7,202 bases of DNA from Bacteroidota bacterium (GTDB lineage Bacteria > Bacteroidota > Bacteroidia > Flavobacteriales_F > PHOS-HE28), in NCBI GenBank assembly GCA_023428865.1, contig JAEYWT010000282.1, positions 1 through 7,202 on the forward strand. Direction: 5' to 3'. The first letter of the stretch is position 1, and every line of letters begins with the position of its first letter. Of the stretch, positions 1-6,037 are shown piece by piece. The position numbers were made by a program, and so were the translations under genes. Under the pieces are notes generated by a model. The model was not told the origin of the DNA, did not search any database, and worked only from the letters and a program-made list of their open reading frames with translations.

Positions 1-2243
1 ACTGCATTCTGCTCGGCGAGCTTCTGCACGGCGGCCACCACATCGGCGGGGTTCTTCAATAGTGCTTCGATGGCCTCGAGCTTCGCGAGCTTCTCGTTGA
101 TCATGCGCTCGGCCTCCACGCTGGTGATGGCCTCAATGCGACGGATGCCTGCGGCCAGTGCGCTCTCGCTCACGATGCGGAAAGGTCCGATGACACCGGT
201 GCGCGGCACGTGTGTTCCACCGCAGAGCTCCACGCTCGGGCCGAACTTCACCACGCGCACGTTGTCGCCGTACTTCTCGCCGAAGAGCGCCATGGCGCCC
301 ATGGCCTTCGCCTCAGCGATGGGCATGTTGCGCTTGTCCTCGAAGACGATGTCGTCGGTGATCATGGCGTTCACCTCGCTCTCGATGGTGGCCAGCTCCT
401 CAGGCGTCACCTTGGCGAAGTGGCTGATGTCGAAGCGCAGGCGGTCGGGTGCCACGAGTGATCCCTTCTGCTCCACGTGCGTGCCCAAGTGTTTGCGCAG
501 GGCATGGTGAAGCAGGTGCGTGGCCGTGTGGTTGCGCGCGGTGAGAGCGCGGCGTGAACCATCGACCAGCGCGGTCAACGGAACATCCACGTTCTTCGGC
601 AACTCCTTCGTGAAGTGGACGATCAGTTGGTTCTCGCGCTTGGTGTCTATCACTTCGACTTGATCAGCTCCTTGAATCAGCCAGCCTTGGTCGCCGACCT
701 GGCCGCCACCTTCGGCGTAGAACGGTGTGCGGTCGAGCACGAGCTGGAACTGGTCACCGCCCTTGCCGCTGACCTTGCGGTAGCGGAGGATGCGGGCCTC
801 GGTGCTGAGTTCATCGTAGCCGATGAAGGCGGTCTCGCCCTTGCTGAGCTCCACCCAATCACCGGTGGTGACGGCCGTGGCGGCGCGTGAGCGTTCCTTC
901 TGCTTTTGCAGCTCGGCCTCGAAGCCTTTCATGTCCACGTCCATCTTCTGTTCGCGCGCCATGAGCTGCGTAAGGTCGATGGGGAAGCCGTAGGTGTCGA
1001 AGAGCTCAAAGGCGCGATCGCCTGCAAGCGTTCCTTTCGACTCGGCAAGGGCTTGCTCCAGGCGCTTGGTGCCTTGCTCCAAGGTGCGTAGGAAGGCTTT
1101 CTCCTCTTCGAGCATCACGTTCTTCACGATGTCGTGCTGCTTCTTCAATTCGGGGAATTGACCTCCCATCTGCGCCACCAGCACGGGAACGATCTCGTGC
1201 ATAAAGGGCGCGTTGAAGCCGAGGAAGCTGTAGCCATAACGCACGGCACGGCGCAGGATGCGTCGGATCACATAGCCCGCTCCGGTATTGCTGGGCAACT
1301 GGCCATCAGCAATGGCGAAGCTGATCGCACGCAAGTGGTCGGAGATCACGCGCATGGCCACATCCGTCATCCACTTATCATCATCGCGACTCCGGGTCGA
1401 GCCCGGAGTGACAAGGCCGTCGTACGCCTTGCCACAGCGCTTCGCGATGGCCTGGATCAGCGGCTGGAACACGTCGGTATCGTAGTTGCTGCGTTTGCCT
1501 TGCAGCACCATGCACAGGCGCTCGAAGCCCATGCCAGTGTCCACGTGCTGCGCAGGCAGCGTTACGAGCGAGCCATCGGCCTTGCGCTCGAACTGCATGA
1601 ACACGTTGTTCCAGATCTCGATCACTTGTGGGTGGTCGTTGTTCACCAGCTCGCGGCCGGGCTTCTGAGCCTTCTCCTGCGCCGTGCGCACGTCCACGTG
1701 GATCTCGGTGCATGGCCCGCACGGACCGGTGTCGCCCATCTCCCAAAAGTTGTCCTTGCGACTGAAGGGCAGGATGCGGTCCTCGGGCAGGTATTGCTTC
1801 CACAGCTCGCGCGTTTCTTCATCGGCGGGCAGGCCATCCTTCTCGTCGCCGCCGAAGTAGGTCACATAGAGGTTCGACGTGTCGATCTTGTACTCGTCCA
1901 CCAGCAGTTCCCACGCCCACTGGATCGCCTCCTTCTTGAAGTAGTCGCCGAAGCTCCAGTTACCGAGCATCTCGAACATGGTATGGTGGTAGGTGTCGAT
2001 ACCCACTTCTTCCAGATCGTTGTGCTTGCCCGATACGCGCAGACACTTCTGCGTGTCGGCGATGCGTTTGTGCTGCGCGGGCCGGTTGCCGAGGAACAAG
2101 TCCTTGAACTGGTTCATGCCCGCGTTGGTGAACATGAGGGTGGGATCGTCCTTGATCACCATGGGTGCGCTCGGCACGATCTGGTGGCCGCGTTGGGCGA
2201 AATGGTCGAGGAACTTCTGGCGGATCTGCTGGCTGGTGAGCAT
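1..2243 (-). CDS. alaS: Alanyl-tRNA synthetase, 3' end cut by the window
   Basis: This gene charges tRNA-Ala with alanine in the cytoplasm and hydrolyses mischarged Ser/Gly-tRNA-Ala. The frame reads from ATG at 2243 to the window edge without a stop, giving 747 codons; the family usually has about 870 residues, so most of the C-Ala domain lies outside. The class II core is clear: MFTNAGMNQFKD near residues 37-48, QKCLRVSGKHNDLEEVG near 65-81, and motif 3 GMGFERL near 237-243. GYVIRRILRRAVRYG in the tRNA-recognition region follows. The editing-domain zinc ligands are intact: HTATH (H572, H576) and CGGTH (C674, H678), followed by GIRRIEAIT. One oddity is that residues about 277-289 are encoded by a palindromic insert and have no counterpart I recall in homologues. 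The frame stays open through it. No Shine-Dalgarno sequence precedes the start. The gene is divergent from the M23 peptidase gene. Confidence 0.97.
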   Translation of the reverse strand, partial: MLTSQQIRQKFLDHFAQRGHQIVPSAPMVIKDDPTLMFTNAGMNQFKDLFLGNRPAQHKRIADTQKCLRVSGKHNDLEEVGIDTYHHTMFEMLGNWSFGDYFKKEAIQWAWELLVDEYKIDTSNLYVTYFGGDEKDGLPADEETRELWKQYLPEDRILPFSRKDNFWEMGDTGPCGPCTEIHVDVRTAQEKAQKPGRELVNNDHPQVIEIWNNVFMQFERKADGSLVTLPAQHVDTGMGFERLCMVLQGKRSNYDTDVFQPLIQAIAKRCGKAYDGLVTPGSTRSRDDDKWMTDVAMRVISDHLRAISFAIADGQLPSNTGAGYVIRRILRRAVRYGYSFLGFNAPFMHEIVPVLVAQMGGQFPELKKQHDIVKNVMLEEEKAFLRTLEQGTKRLEQALAESKGTLAGDRAFELFDTYGFPIDLTQLMAREQKMDVDMKGFEAELQKQKERSRAATAVTTGDWVELSKGETAFIGYDELSTEARILRYRKVSGKGGDQFQLVLDRTPFYAEGGGQVGDQGWLIQGADQVEVIDTKRENQLIVHFTKELPKNVDVPLTALVDGSRRALTARNHTATHLLHHALRKHLGTHVEQKGSLVAPDRLRFDISHFAKVTPEELATIESEVNAMITDDIVFEDKRNMPIAEAKAMGAMALFGEKYGDNVRVVKFGPSVELCGGTHVPRTGVIGPFRIVSESALAAGIRRIEAITSVEAERMINEKLAKLEAIEALLKNPADVVAAVQKLAEQNA
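1389..1412 (-). repeat. Palindromic element inserted in frame in alaS
   Basis: ACTCCGGG (1389-1396) and CCCGGAGT (1402-1409) form a perfect 8-bp inverted repeat around the 5-nt loop TCGAG. On the minus strand the sequence reads GTCACTCCGGGCTCGACC and continues to GGAGTC. This resembles a widespread bacterial palindromic repeat whose hallmark translation is SGLDPESR, and that peptide does appear in another minus-strand frame here, followed at once by stop codons. In the alaS frame the element encodes VTPGSTRS (residues 278-285), inside a segment that seems about 13 residues longer than homologues as I remember them. The full insert may therefore span roughly 1376-1414. The palindrome is seen directly; assignment to a mobile repeat family is inference. 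Confidence 0.6.
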
Positions 2244-2273
2244 GGCGGGTATGACCTGTCGGCTTTCGGGCTG

Positions 2274-2281
2274 CGAAAGTA
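2274..2281 (-). promoter_or_regulatory. Possible alaS -7 promoter element
   Basis: On the minus strand this octamer is TACTTTCG, matching five of the six fixed bases of the Bacteroidota -7 consensus TAnnTTTG. It ends 30 nt before the alaS ATG, a reasonable leader length. No TTTG -33 box is evident at the expected distance. The octamer overlaps a small inverted repeat, CTTTCG/CGAAAG (2263-2279). Confidence 0.3.
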
Positions 2282-2396
2282 CCGAAGTACCATCGTCCAC
2301 GTGAGGCCTTGGTTGAATAGCTGGTCCACATCGGCCAACACACTGGCACCTGTTCTCCTGTGACCAGCCATGGGCTGATAAGCCAGCACTTCCGGT

Positions 2397-2404
2397 TAAC
2401 TTCG
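2397..2404 (+). promoter_or_regulatory. Possible M23 peptidase -7 promoter element
   Basis: TAACTTCG matches five of the six fixed bases of TAnnTTTG and ends 24 nt before the ATG at 2429. If used, transcription would begin near 2410. That would exclude the longer in-frame start at 2360 and favour 2429. No clear -33 TTTG box is visible, so this is weak support. Confidence 0.3.
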
Positions 2405-2428
2405 CCCTTCGCCCCTTGGGCAAGCACG

Positions 2429-3400
2429 ATGGCCGAGCAGAAGTACCGCTTCAATCCAAAGACGCTCAATTTCGAGCGGATACGGCTTACGGCTTGGCAA
2501 AAGACCAAACGCACCCTGCTGGCCTTGACACCTGGACTACTGGTGGGCGTGCTGGGTATCTTCCTCGTGTATCAGTTCGTGGACAGCCCTAAAGAGGCTT
2601 CCCTTCGACGCGAGAACCAGCAACTGCTGCTTCAGTATGAACTGCTGAACAAGCACTTGGGCGAAGTGGAGACGGTGCTGCATGATGTGCGCCGGCGCGA
2701 TGACAACATCTACCGCGTGATCTTCGAAGCCGATCCCTTGCCTGCGAGCATGCGTATGGCGGGCGCTGGTGGTGTGGACCGCTACAAAGACCTCGGCGGT
2801 TTCGGGAGCAGCGAAGTGGTGATCACTACGAAGAAAAGACTCGATGGCTTGGCGCGCCAGCTCGTGGTGCAATCGCGCTCGTTGGATGAAGTGGCCTCAC
2901 TCGTGCTGCGCAAGAAGGAGATGCTCGCCAGCATTCCGGCCATACAGCCCATCCCGAACGAGGACCTCACCGCCACGGCTGGCGGGTATGGCATGCGGAT
3001 ACACCCTATCCACAAGATCCCGAAGTTCCATGCGGGTATGGACTTCACCGCCAAACAAGGCACACCGATCTACGCAACAGGTGATGGCCGGGTGACCTTC
3101 GCTGACTATGCCACCAATGGTTACGGCATGCACGTAGTGGTGGATCACGGCTTCGATTACGAAACGCTCTACGCCCACTTGAGCGAATTGAAGGTTCGCA
3201 ATGGTCAGCGCGTGAAACGGGGCGATGTGATCGGCCTGGTGGGCAACACCGGACTAAGCGCTGGACCGCACCTGCACTACGAGGTACACAAAGGCGGCCA
3301 AGCCGTTGATCCGGCGAACTATTACTTTAACGACCTCTCTCCCGAAGAGTACGCACGCATGTTGGAACTTTCGCGCAACGCCGGACAATCGCTCGACTGA
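2429..3400 (+). CDS. Membrane-anchored M23 (LytM-type) metallopeptidase
   Basis: This is a predicted cell-envelope zinc endopeptidase, probably cleaving peptidoglycan cross-bridges or regulating another enzyme that does. The 323-residue product has a basic cytoplasmic N-terminus and one membrane segment at about 30-50 (LLALTPGLLVGVLGIFLVYQF). A charged, probably coiled-coil stretch follows at about 55-90, and the M23 domain covers about 183-300. Zinc-site motifs are complete: HAGMD (H201, D205) and HLH (H281, H283), with H250 in YAHLSEL as the likely catalytic histidine. The activity is therefore probably real, unlike degenerate LytM activators. The start at 2429 is preferred over 2360 because the 23 extra residues do not resemble a family N-terminus. 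The MerR gene follows after 34 nt on the same strand. The substrate and cellular role are not shown by sequence. Confidence 0.92.
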   Translation: MAEQKYRFNPKTLNFERIRLTAWQKTKRTLLALTPGLLVGVLGIFLVYQFVDSPKEASLRRENQQLLLQYELLNKHLGEVETVLHDVRRRDDNIYRVIFEADPLPASMRMAGAGGVDRYKDLGGFGSSEVVITTKKRLDGLARQLVVQSRSLDEVASLVLRKKEMLASIPAIQPIPNEDLTATAGGYGMRIHPIHKIPKFHAGMDFTAKQGTPIYATGDGRVTFADYATNGYGMHVVVDHGFDYETLYAHLSELKVRNGQRVKRGDVIGLVGNTGLSAGPHLHYEVHKGGQAVDPANYYFNDLSPEEYARMLELSRNAGQSLD

Positions 3401-3424
3401 GTACATTCGCGTTCGCTGTAACCG

Positions 3425-3430
3425 AGGAGA
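3425..3430 (+). promoter_or_regulatory. Shine-Dalgarno-like site of the MerR gene
   Basis: AGGAGA lies 4 nt before the ATG at 3435. It is the clearest purine-rich ribosome site in this window, and it supports starting the MerR protein at MPWKEK rather than at the in-frame ATG at 3306, inside the peptidase gene. Confidence 0.5.
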
Positions 3431-3434
3431 AACG

Positions 3435-3779
3435 ATGCCCTGGAAGGAGAAGACGATCGAAAAGCTCTATTGGTCCATCGGTGAAGTGGCCGAACAACTC
3501 GGGGTGAACACCTCGTTGATCCGCTACTGGGAGAAGGAATTCGGCACCCTGAAGCCGAAACGCACCGGCAAAGGCGACCGGCTCTACACCAAGAAGGACA
3601 TCGAGCAACTGCAGCGGATCCAACATCTGGTGAAGGAAAAGGGGTTCACCCTGCAAGGGGCGCGGGAACAGCTTCGGAAAGCGGATCAGGTGGAAGAGGC
3701 CGTGCCACTGGACATCGATGCACTGCGCGATCGGTTGCTGGAGATCCGAACGAAGTTGGTGGCGATCCGCGATCAGTAA
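3435..3779 (+). CDS. Small MerR-family transcriptional regulator
   Basis: This is a DNA-binding protein of 114 residues. A MerR winged helix-turn-helix occupies about residues 12-60: WSIGEVAEQLGV, then TSLIRYWEKEFGTL, then a wing with KGDRLYTKKDIEQL. Helix FTLQGAREQLRK follows at 71-82, and a short leucine-rich helix (about 93-112) could serve for dimerisation. There is no effector-binding domain and no cysteine cluster, so it is not a metal or redox sensor of the classical type. This compact form next to an M23 peptidase and alaS is, from memory, common in Bacteroidota; its target is unknown to me. It probably shares a transcript with the peptidase (34-nt gap). It converges on hldD with only 7 nt between stop codons, and I see no convincing terminator hairpin there. 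Confidence 0.9.
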   Translation: MPWKEKTIEKLYWSIGEVAEQLGVNTSLIRYWEKEFGTLKPKRTGKGDRLYTKKDIEQLQRIQHLVKEKGFTLQGAREQLRKADQVEEAVPLDIDALRDRLLEIRTKLVAIRDQ

Positions 3780-3786
3780 GTCCGGT

Positions 3787-4755
3787 TCAGCAGCGCTTGC
3801 CGCCGATAAGGTAATTCTTCACGTAGTCGTCAACTCCGTCCTCCAAGGAGGTGAAGGGTCGATCGTAGCCGATAGCGGTCAACTTGCGCATGTCGGCTTC
3901 GGTGAAGTACTGGTACTTGTCCCGAATGTCGGCCGGGGTGTCCACGAAGGCGATGTTCTCGGGCTTTTCGAGTGCCGCGAAGGTGGCTCGCGCCAGATCC
4001 AGGAAGGTGCGTGCCTTGCCGCTGCCCAGGTTGTAGAGACCGCTGTTCTGGCGGTGCTCCATCAAGAACATGCATACCTGGCACAGGTCCTTGACGTAAA
4101 CGAAATCGCGAAGCTGCTCGCCGTCCTTGAAATCGGCGCGGTGACTGCGGAAGAGCTTCATACCGCCTGTGGCCCCGATCTGGTTGAACGCATGGAACAC
4201 CACGCTCGCCATACGGCCCTTGTGGTACTCGTTCGGGCCGTAAACATTGAAGAACTTCAGGCCTGCCCAGAAGAAAGGTTTATCCGCCTGTGCGAGCGCC
4301 CACTTGTCGAAGTCGTTCTTGCTGTCGCCGTATGGGTTCAATGGCTTCAGCTTGTAGGGAAGCGTATCATCCGCATCGCTGTAGCCCAGTTCACCACCAC
4401 CGTACGTAGCGGCCGAGGAAGCATAGACAAGCGGGATACCATACTTCACACAAGCCTGCCACATCCGCTGGCTGTAGCGCACGTTCAGTTCATCGAAGAT
4501 CGCCTTGTCGAAGAGCGTGGTATCGGTCTTCGCGCCTAGGTGGAAGATGAACTGTACCAGCTTCTCGTTCTTGTCCAACCACGTGAAGAACTCCCTACGC
4601 TCCACCTTGGCGGTAAGCTTCTTCCCTTCCAGGTTGGGGGCTTTGTCCGCACGGGAGAAATCGTCCACGGCTACGATATCCTGCCAACCCGCACGCAACA
4701 GTTCCCCGATGAGTGCGCTTCCAATGAATCCTGCCGCGCCGGTTACGATGATCAT
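3787..4755 (-). CDS. hldD: ADP-L-glycero-D-manno-heptose 6-epimerase
   Basis: HldD (also called RfaD) converts ADP-D-glycero-beta-D-manno-heptose to the L-glycero epimer, the last step in making the heptose donor for the LPS inner core. The 322-residue product is full length for this short-chain dehydrogenase/epimerase family. It shows the dinucleotide-binding GAAGFIG at 6-12, acidic D31-D32 after the second strand, YASSAATYGG at 111-120, and YGDSK with Y142 and K146. FFNVYGPNEYHKGRMAS lies at 168-184; K179 aligns with the second catalytic residue (K178) of the E. coli enzyme. RDFVYVKD (216-223), YNLGSGKARTF (241-251) and YQYFTEADMRKL (281-292) are also typical of HldD. It begins 4 nt from a palindromic promoter region shared with the divergent pterin synthase gene. 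No other heptose gene is in the window. Confidence 0.94.
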   Translation of the reverse strand: MIIVTGAAGFIGSALIGELLRAGWQDIVAVDDFSRADKAPNLEGKKLTAKVERREFFTWLDKNEKLVQFIFHLGAKTDTTLFDKAIFDELNVRYSQRMWQACVKYGIPLVYASSAATYGGGELGYSDADDTLPYKLKPLNPYGDSKNDFDKWALAQADKPFFWAGLKFFNVYGPNEYHKGRMASVVFHAFNQIGATGGMKLFRSHRADFKDGEQLRDFVYVKDLCQVCMFLMEHRQNSGLYNLGSGKARTFLDLARATFAALEKPENIAFVDTPADIRDKYQYFTEADMRKLTAIGYDRPFTSLEDGVDDYVKNYLIGGKRC

Positions 4756-4759
4756 GCCG

Positions 4760-4767
4760 CAAAGGTA
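4760..4767 (-). promoter_or_regulatory. hldD -7 promoter element
   Basis: The minus strand reads TACCTTTG here, an exact match to the Bacteroidota TAnnTTTG consensus. Only 4 nt separate it from the hldD ATG (4755), so the transcript would begin at or next to the start codon. No TTTG -33 box is visible in the palindrome on this strand. Confidence 0.6.
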
Positions 4768-4789
4768 GGGGCGCGAAATTTCGCGCCCC

Positions 4790-4797
4790 TACCTTTG
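4790..4797 (+). promoter_or_regulatory. Pterin synthase -7 promoter element
   Basis: TACCTTTG matches TAnnTTTG exactly and is the mirror image of the hldD element. The ATG at 4804 follows after 6 nt, again implying a leaderless or nearly leaderless mRNA. This argues against the longer in-frame start at 4540, which would lie within hldD and read through the palindrome. Confidence 0.6.
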
Positions 4798-4803
4798 CAC
4801 CCC

Positions 4804-5223
4804 ATGCCTACTGTACATATCACGCGGCGCGAACGTTTCAGCGCGGCGCACAAACTCAGTCGTCCGGATTGGAGCGCTGAGAAGAACTACGCCACCTTCG
4901 GGAAGTGCTCCAACCCCAACTGGCACGGGCACAACTACGACCTCTGGGTGACCGTGAAAGGCGAGCCCAGCAGCGAGACCGGTTTTGTGATCGACCTCTC
5001 GGACCTGGGCAAGATCATGAAGGCTCGCGTGGTGGATAAACTGGACCACAAGAACATCGACCTCGACGTGGACTTCATGAAAGGTGTCTACAGCAGCACC
5101 GAGAACCTCGCCATCGCGATCTGGAAGGAATTGGAAGCGCCGGTGAACGAACTGGGCGGCCGTTTGTTCTGCGTGAAGCTGCAAGAGACCGAGAACAACC
5201 ACGTGGAATACTATGGCGAGTAA
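4804..5223 (+). CDS. 6-pyruvoyltetrahydropterin synthase family protein (PTPS-II-like)
   Basis: This enzyme acts on 7,8-dihydroneopterin triphosphate, the product of FolE encoded just downstream. Family members make 6-pyruvoyltetrahydropterin (biopterin route) or 6-carboxytetrahydropterin (queuosine, QueD). The 139-residue protein has the zinc ligands H16 (FSAAHKL), H41 and H43 (WHGHNY). It also has the catalytic C35 (GKCSNPN), the D81-H82 pair in LDHKN, STENLAIAIW at 98-107, and the pterin-anchoring E128 in KLQETENN. Five residues separate C35 from HGH, as in animal PTPS (CNNPNGHGH), whereas QueD has three. I therefore lean to a biopterin-type activity and leave the symbol blank; automated annotation would probably call it queD. 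It overlaps folE by 11 nt, consistent with translational coupling. Confidence 0.9.
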   Translation: MPTVHITRRERFSAAHKLSRPDWSAEKNYATFGKCSNPNWHGHNYDLWVTVKGEPSSETGFVIDLSDLGKIMKARVVDKLDHKNIDLDVDFMKGVYSSTENLAIAIWKELEAPVNELGGRLFCVKLQETENNHVEYYGE

Positions 5224-5878
5224 GCGAACGGCAAAGCCCCAAGGCAAAGCGAAAGGCGTCGAGCGTAGCCCACAGGGTGAAGGCTACGAGCGTATCGACC
5301 AGTATGATCAGAAACTGGTGCGCCGCATCGGTGATCACTACACGGACATCTTGAGCGCCGTGGGTGAGGACCCCAAGCGCGAAGGGCTCTTGAAAACCCC
5401 AGAGCGCGTGGCAAAAGCCTTGCAATACCTCACGCACGGCTATGACCTCGACCCGGCGCAGATCCTGAAAAGCGCCATGTTCACCGAGGACTATAGCCAG
5501 ATGGTGCTGGTGAAGGACATCGAAGTGTACAGCATGTGTGAGCACCATATGCTCCCCTTCTTCGGAAAGGCGCATGTGGCTTACATCCCCAACGGACGGA
5601 TCGTAGGGTTGAGCAAAATTCCGCGTGTTGTGGATGCTTTTGCACGTCGCCTGCAGGTGCAGGAACGCCTGACGAACGAGATCCGTGATTGCATCCACGA
5701 TACGTTGCGCCCGCTGGGTGTGGCCGTGGTGGTCGAGTGCAGCCACCTGTGCATGCAGATGCGCGGGATCCAAAAGCAGAACTCGGTGACCACCACCAGT
5801 GCCTTCACTGGCATTTTCCTCAGCGACCAACGTACCCGCGAAGAGTTCATCAAGTTGATCAGTGCGCGATTGCACTAG
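5213..5878 (+). CDS. folE: GTP cyclohydrolase I
   Basis: FolE opens the guanine ring of GTP to give 7,8-dihydroneopterin triphosphate, the entry point to folate, biopterin and queuosine-type pterins. The 221-residue product has the usual type I fold signature: EDPKREGLLKTPERVAKAL at 52-70, SMCEHHMLPF at 107-116, GLSKIPRVVDAFARRLQVQE at 132-151, ECSHLCMQMRG at 175-185, and TTTSAFTGIF at 193-202. The zinc ligands are C109, H112 and C180, all present. The first 25 or so residues are a Lys/Arg/Gly-rich, probably disordered extension. The ATG sits inside the last codons of the pterin synthase gene, so the two are almost certainly cotranscribed. No separate promoter or strong ribosome site is evident. 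Confidence 0.96.
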   Translation: MASKRTAKPQGKAKGVERSPQGEGYERIDQYDQKLVRRIGDHYTDILSAVGEDPKREGLLKTPERVAKALQYLTHGYDLDPAQILKSAMFTEDYSQMVLVKDIEVYSMCEHHMLPFFGKAHVAYIPNGRIVGLSKIPRVVDAFARRLQVQERLTNEIRDCIHDTLRPLGVAVVVECSHLCMQMRGIQKQNSVTTTSAFTGIFLSDQRTREEFIKLISARLH

Positions 5879-5925
5879 TCCAATAGAATGCAGGCTGACT
5901 CGGATCAGGCTGATCATCGCGGACG

Positions 5926-5943
5926 GTGGGGCCTTCGCCCTAC
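5926..5943 (+). other. Hairpin downstream of folE
   Basis: GTGGGGC (5926-5932) and GCCCTAC (5937-5943) form a 7-bp stem with one G-U pair and a CTTC loop, 47 nt after the folE stop. There is no following T-tract, so an intrinsic terminator is uncertain. It could also be an mRNA 3'-end stabiliser or part of the leader of the next gene. Confidence 0.4.
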
Positions 5944-5962
5944 TTGCGGGTCATCCGAACAG

Positions 5963-5988
5963 CGACCATCAACGACTTGTTGCGGTCG
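5963..5988 (+). other. Second hairpin upstream of the BI-1 gene
   Basis: CGACC (5963-5967) pairs with GGTCG (5984-5988) and CAAC (5970-5973) pairs with GTTG (5979-5982), giving nine pairs around an AT/C internal loop and a 5-nt GACTT loop. A further CAAC at 5990-5993 could compete for the same GTTG. There is no T-run. The rest of the 159-nt interval (5879-6037) shows no consensus promoter. Confidence 0.3.
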
Positions 5989-6037
5989 TCAACGTTCAGC
6001 CTTAATCCCGATATTCGTACCGCTTACCCTACACGAA

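Larger units (their letters stand above)
4759..4798. repeat. Perfect 40-bp palindrome between hldD and the pterin synthase gene
   Basis: Every base from 4759 to 4778 pairs with its mirror from 4798 to 4779, giving two 20-nt arms with no spacer and an AAATTT centre. The outer part of each arm is TACCTTTGC read outward, and the inner part is GC-rich (GGGGCGCG). The element fills almost the whole 48-nt gap between two divergent start codons. It therefore duplicates one promoter in mirror image and could bind a dimeric regulator, extrude as a cruciform, or be a copy of a palindromic repeat family. The palindrome is read directly; its function is inference. Confidence 0.95.

Noticed and set aside
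1381..1803. The possibility that alaS is broken near 1381, because one minus-strand frame stops right after SGLDPESR.
   Set aside because: That frame is not the alaS frame. The true frame reads through the insert and continues into MRVISDHLRAISFAIADG without a stop or shift.
1134..2363. A 409-codon open frame on the plus strand antisense to alaS.
   Set aside because: It mirrors a clearly conserved alaS frame in GC-rich DNA, and its product is His/Leu/Val-rich without any recognisable domain.
2360..2428. A 23-residue upstream extension of the M23 peptidase.
   Set aside because: The extension is unlike a signal or a family N-terminus and would cover the candidate promoter at 2397-2404.
3775..3800. 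A bidirectional terminator between the convergent MerR and hldD genes.
   Set aside because: Only 7 nt separate the stop codons, and I found no stem longer than a few pairs and no T-tract.
3718..4539. A 273-codon plus-strand open frame opposite hldD.
   Set aside because: hldD on the other strand is unmistakable over its full length, and the antisense product shows no family features.
4540..4803. An upstream in-frame extension of the pterin synthase.
   Set aside because: It lies antisense within hldD and crosses the palindromic promoter; the family N-terminus fits MPTVHITRRERFSAAH at 4804.
5903..5915. The inverted repeat GATCAG-G-CTGATC after folE.
   Set aside because: It is short, with a 1-nt centre, not positioned against a promoter, and similar matches are expected by chance.
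5862..6005. A GTG-initiated 47-codon open frame overlapping the end of folE, ending VAVVNVQP.
   Set aside because: It has no ribosome site, no ATG and no recognisable motif, and an open frame of this length is expected by chance at this GC. Conservation in relatives would reopen it.
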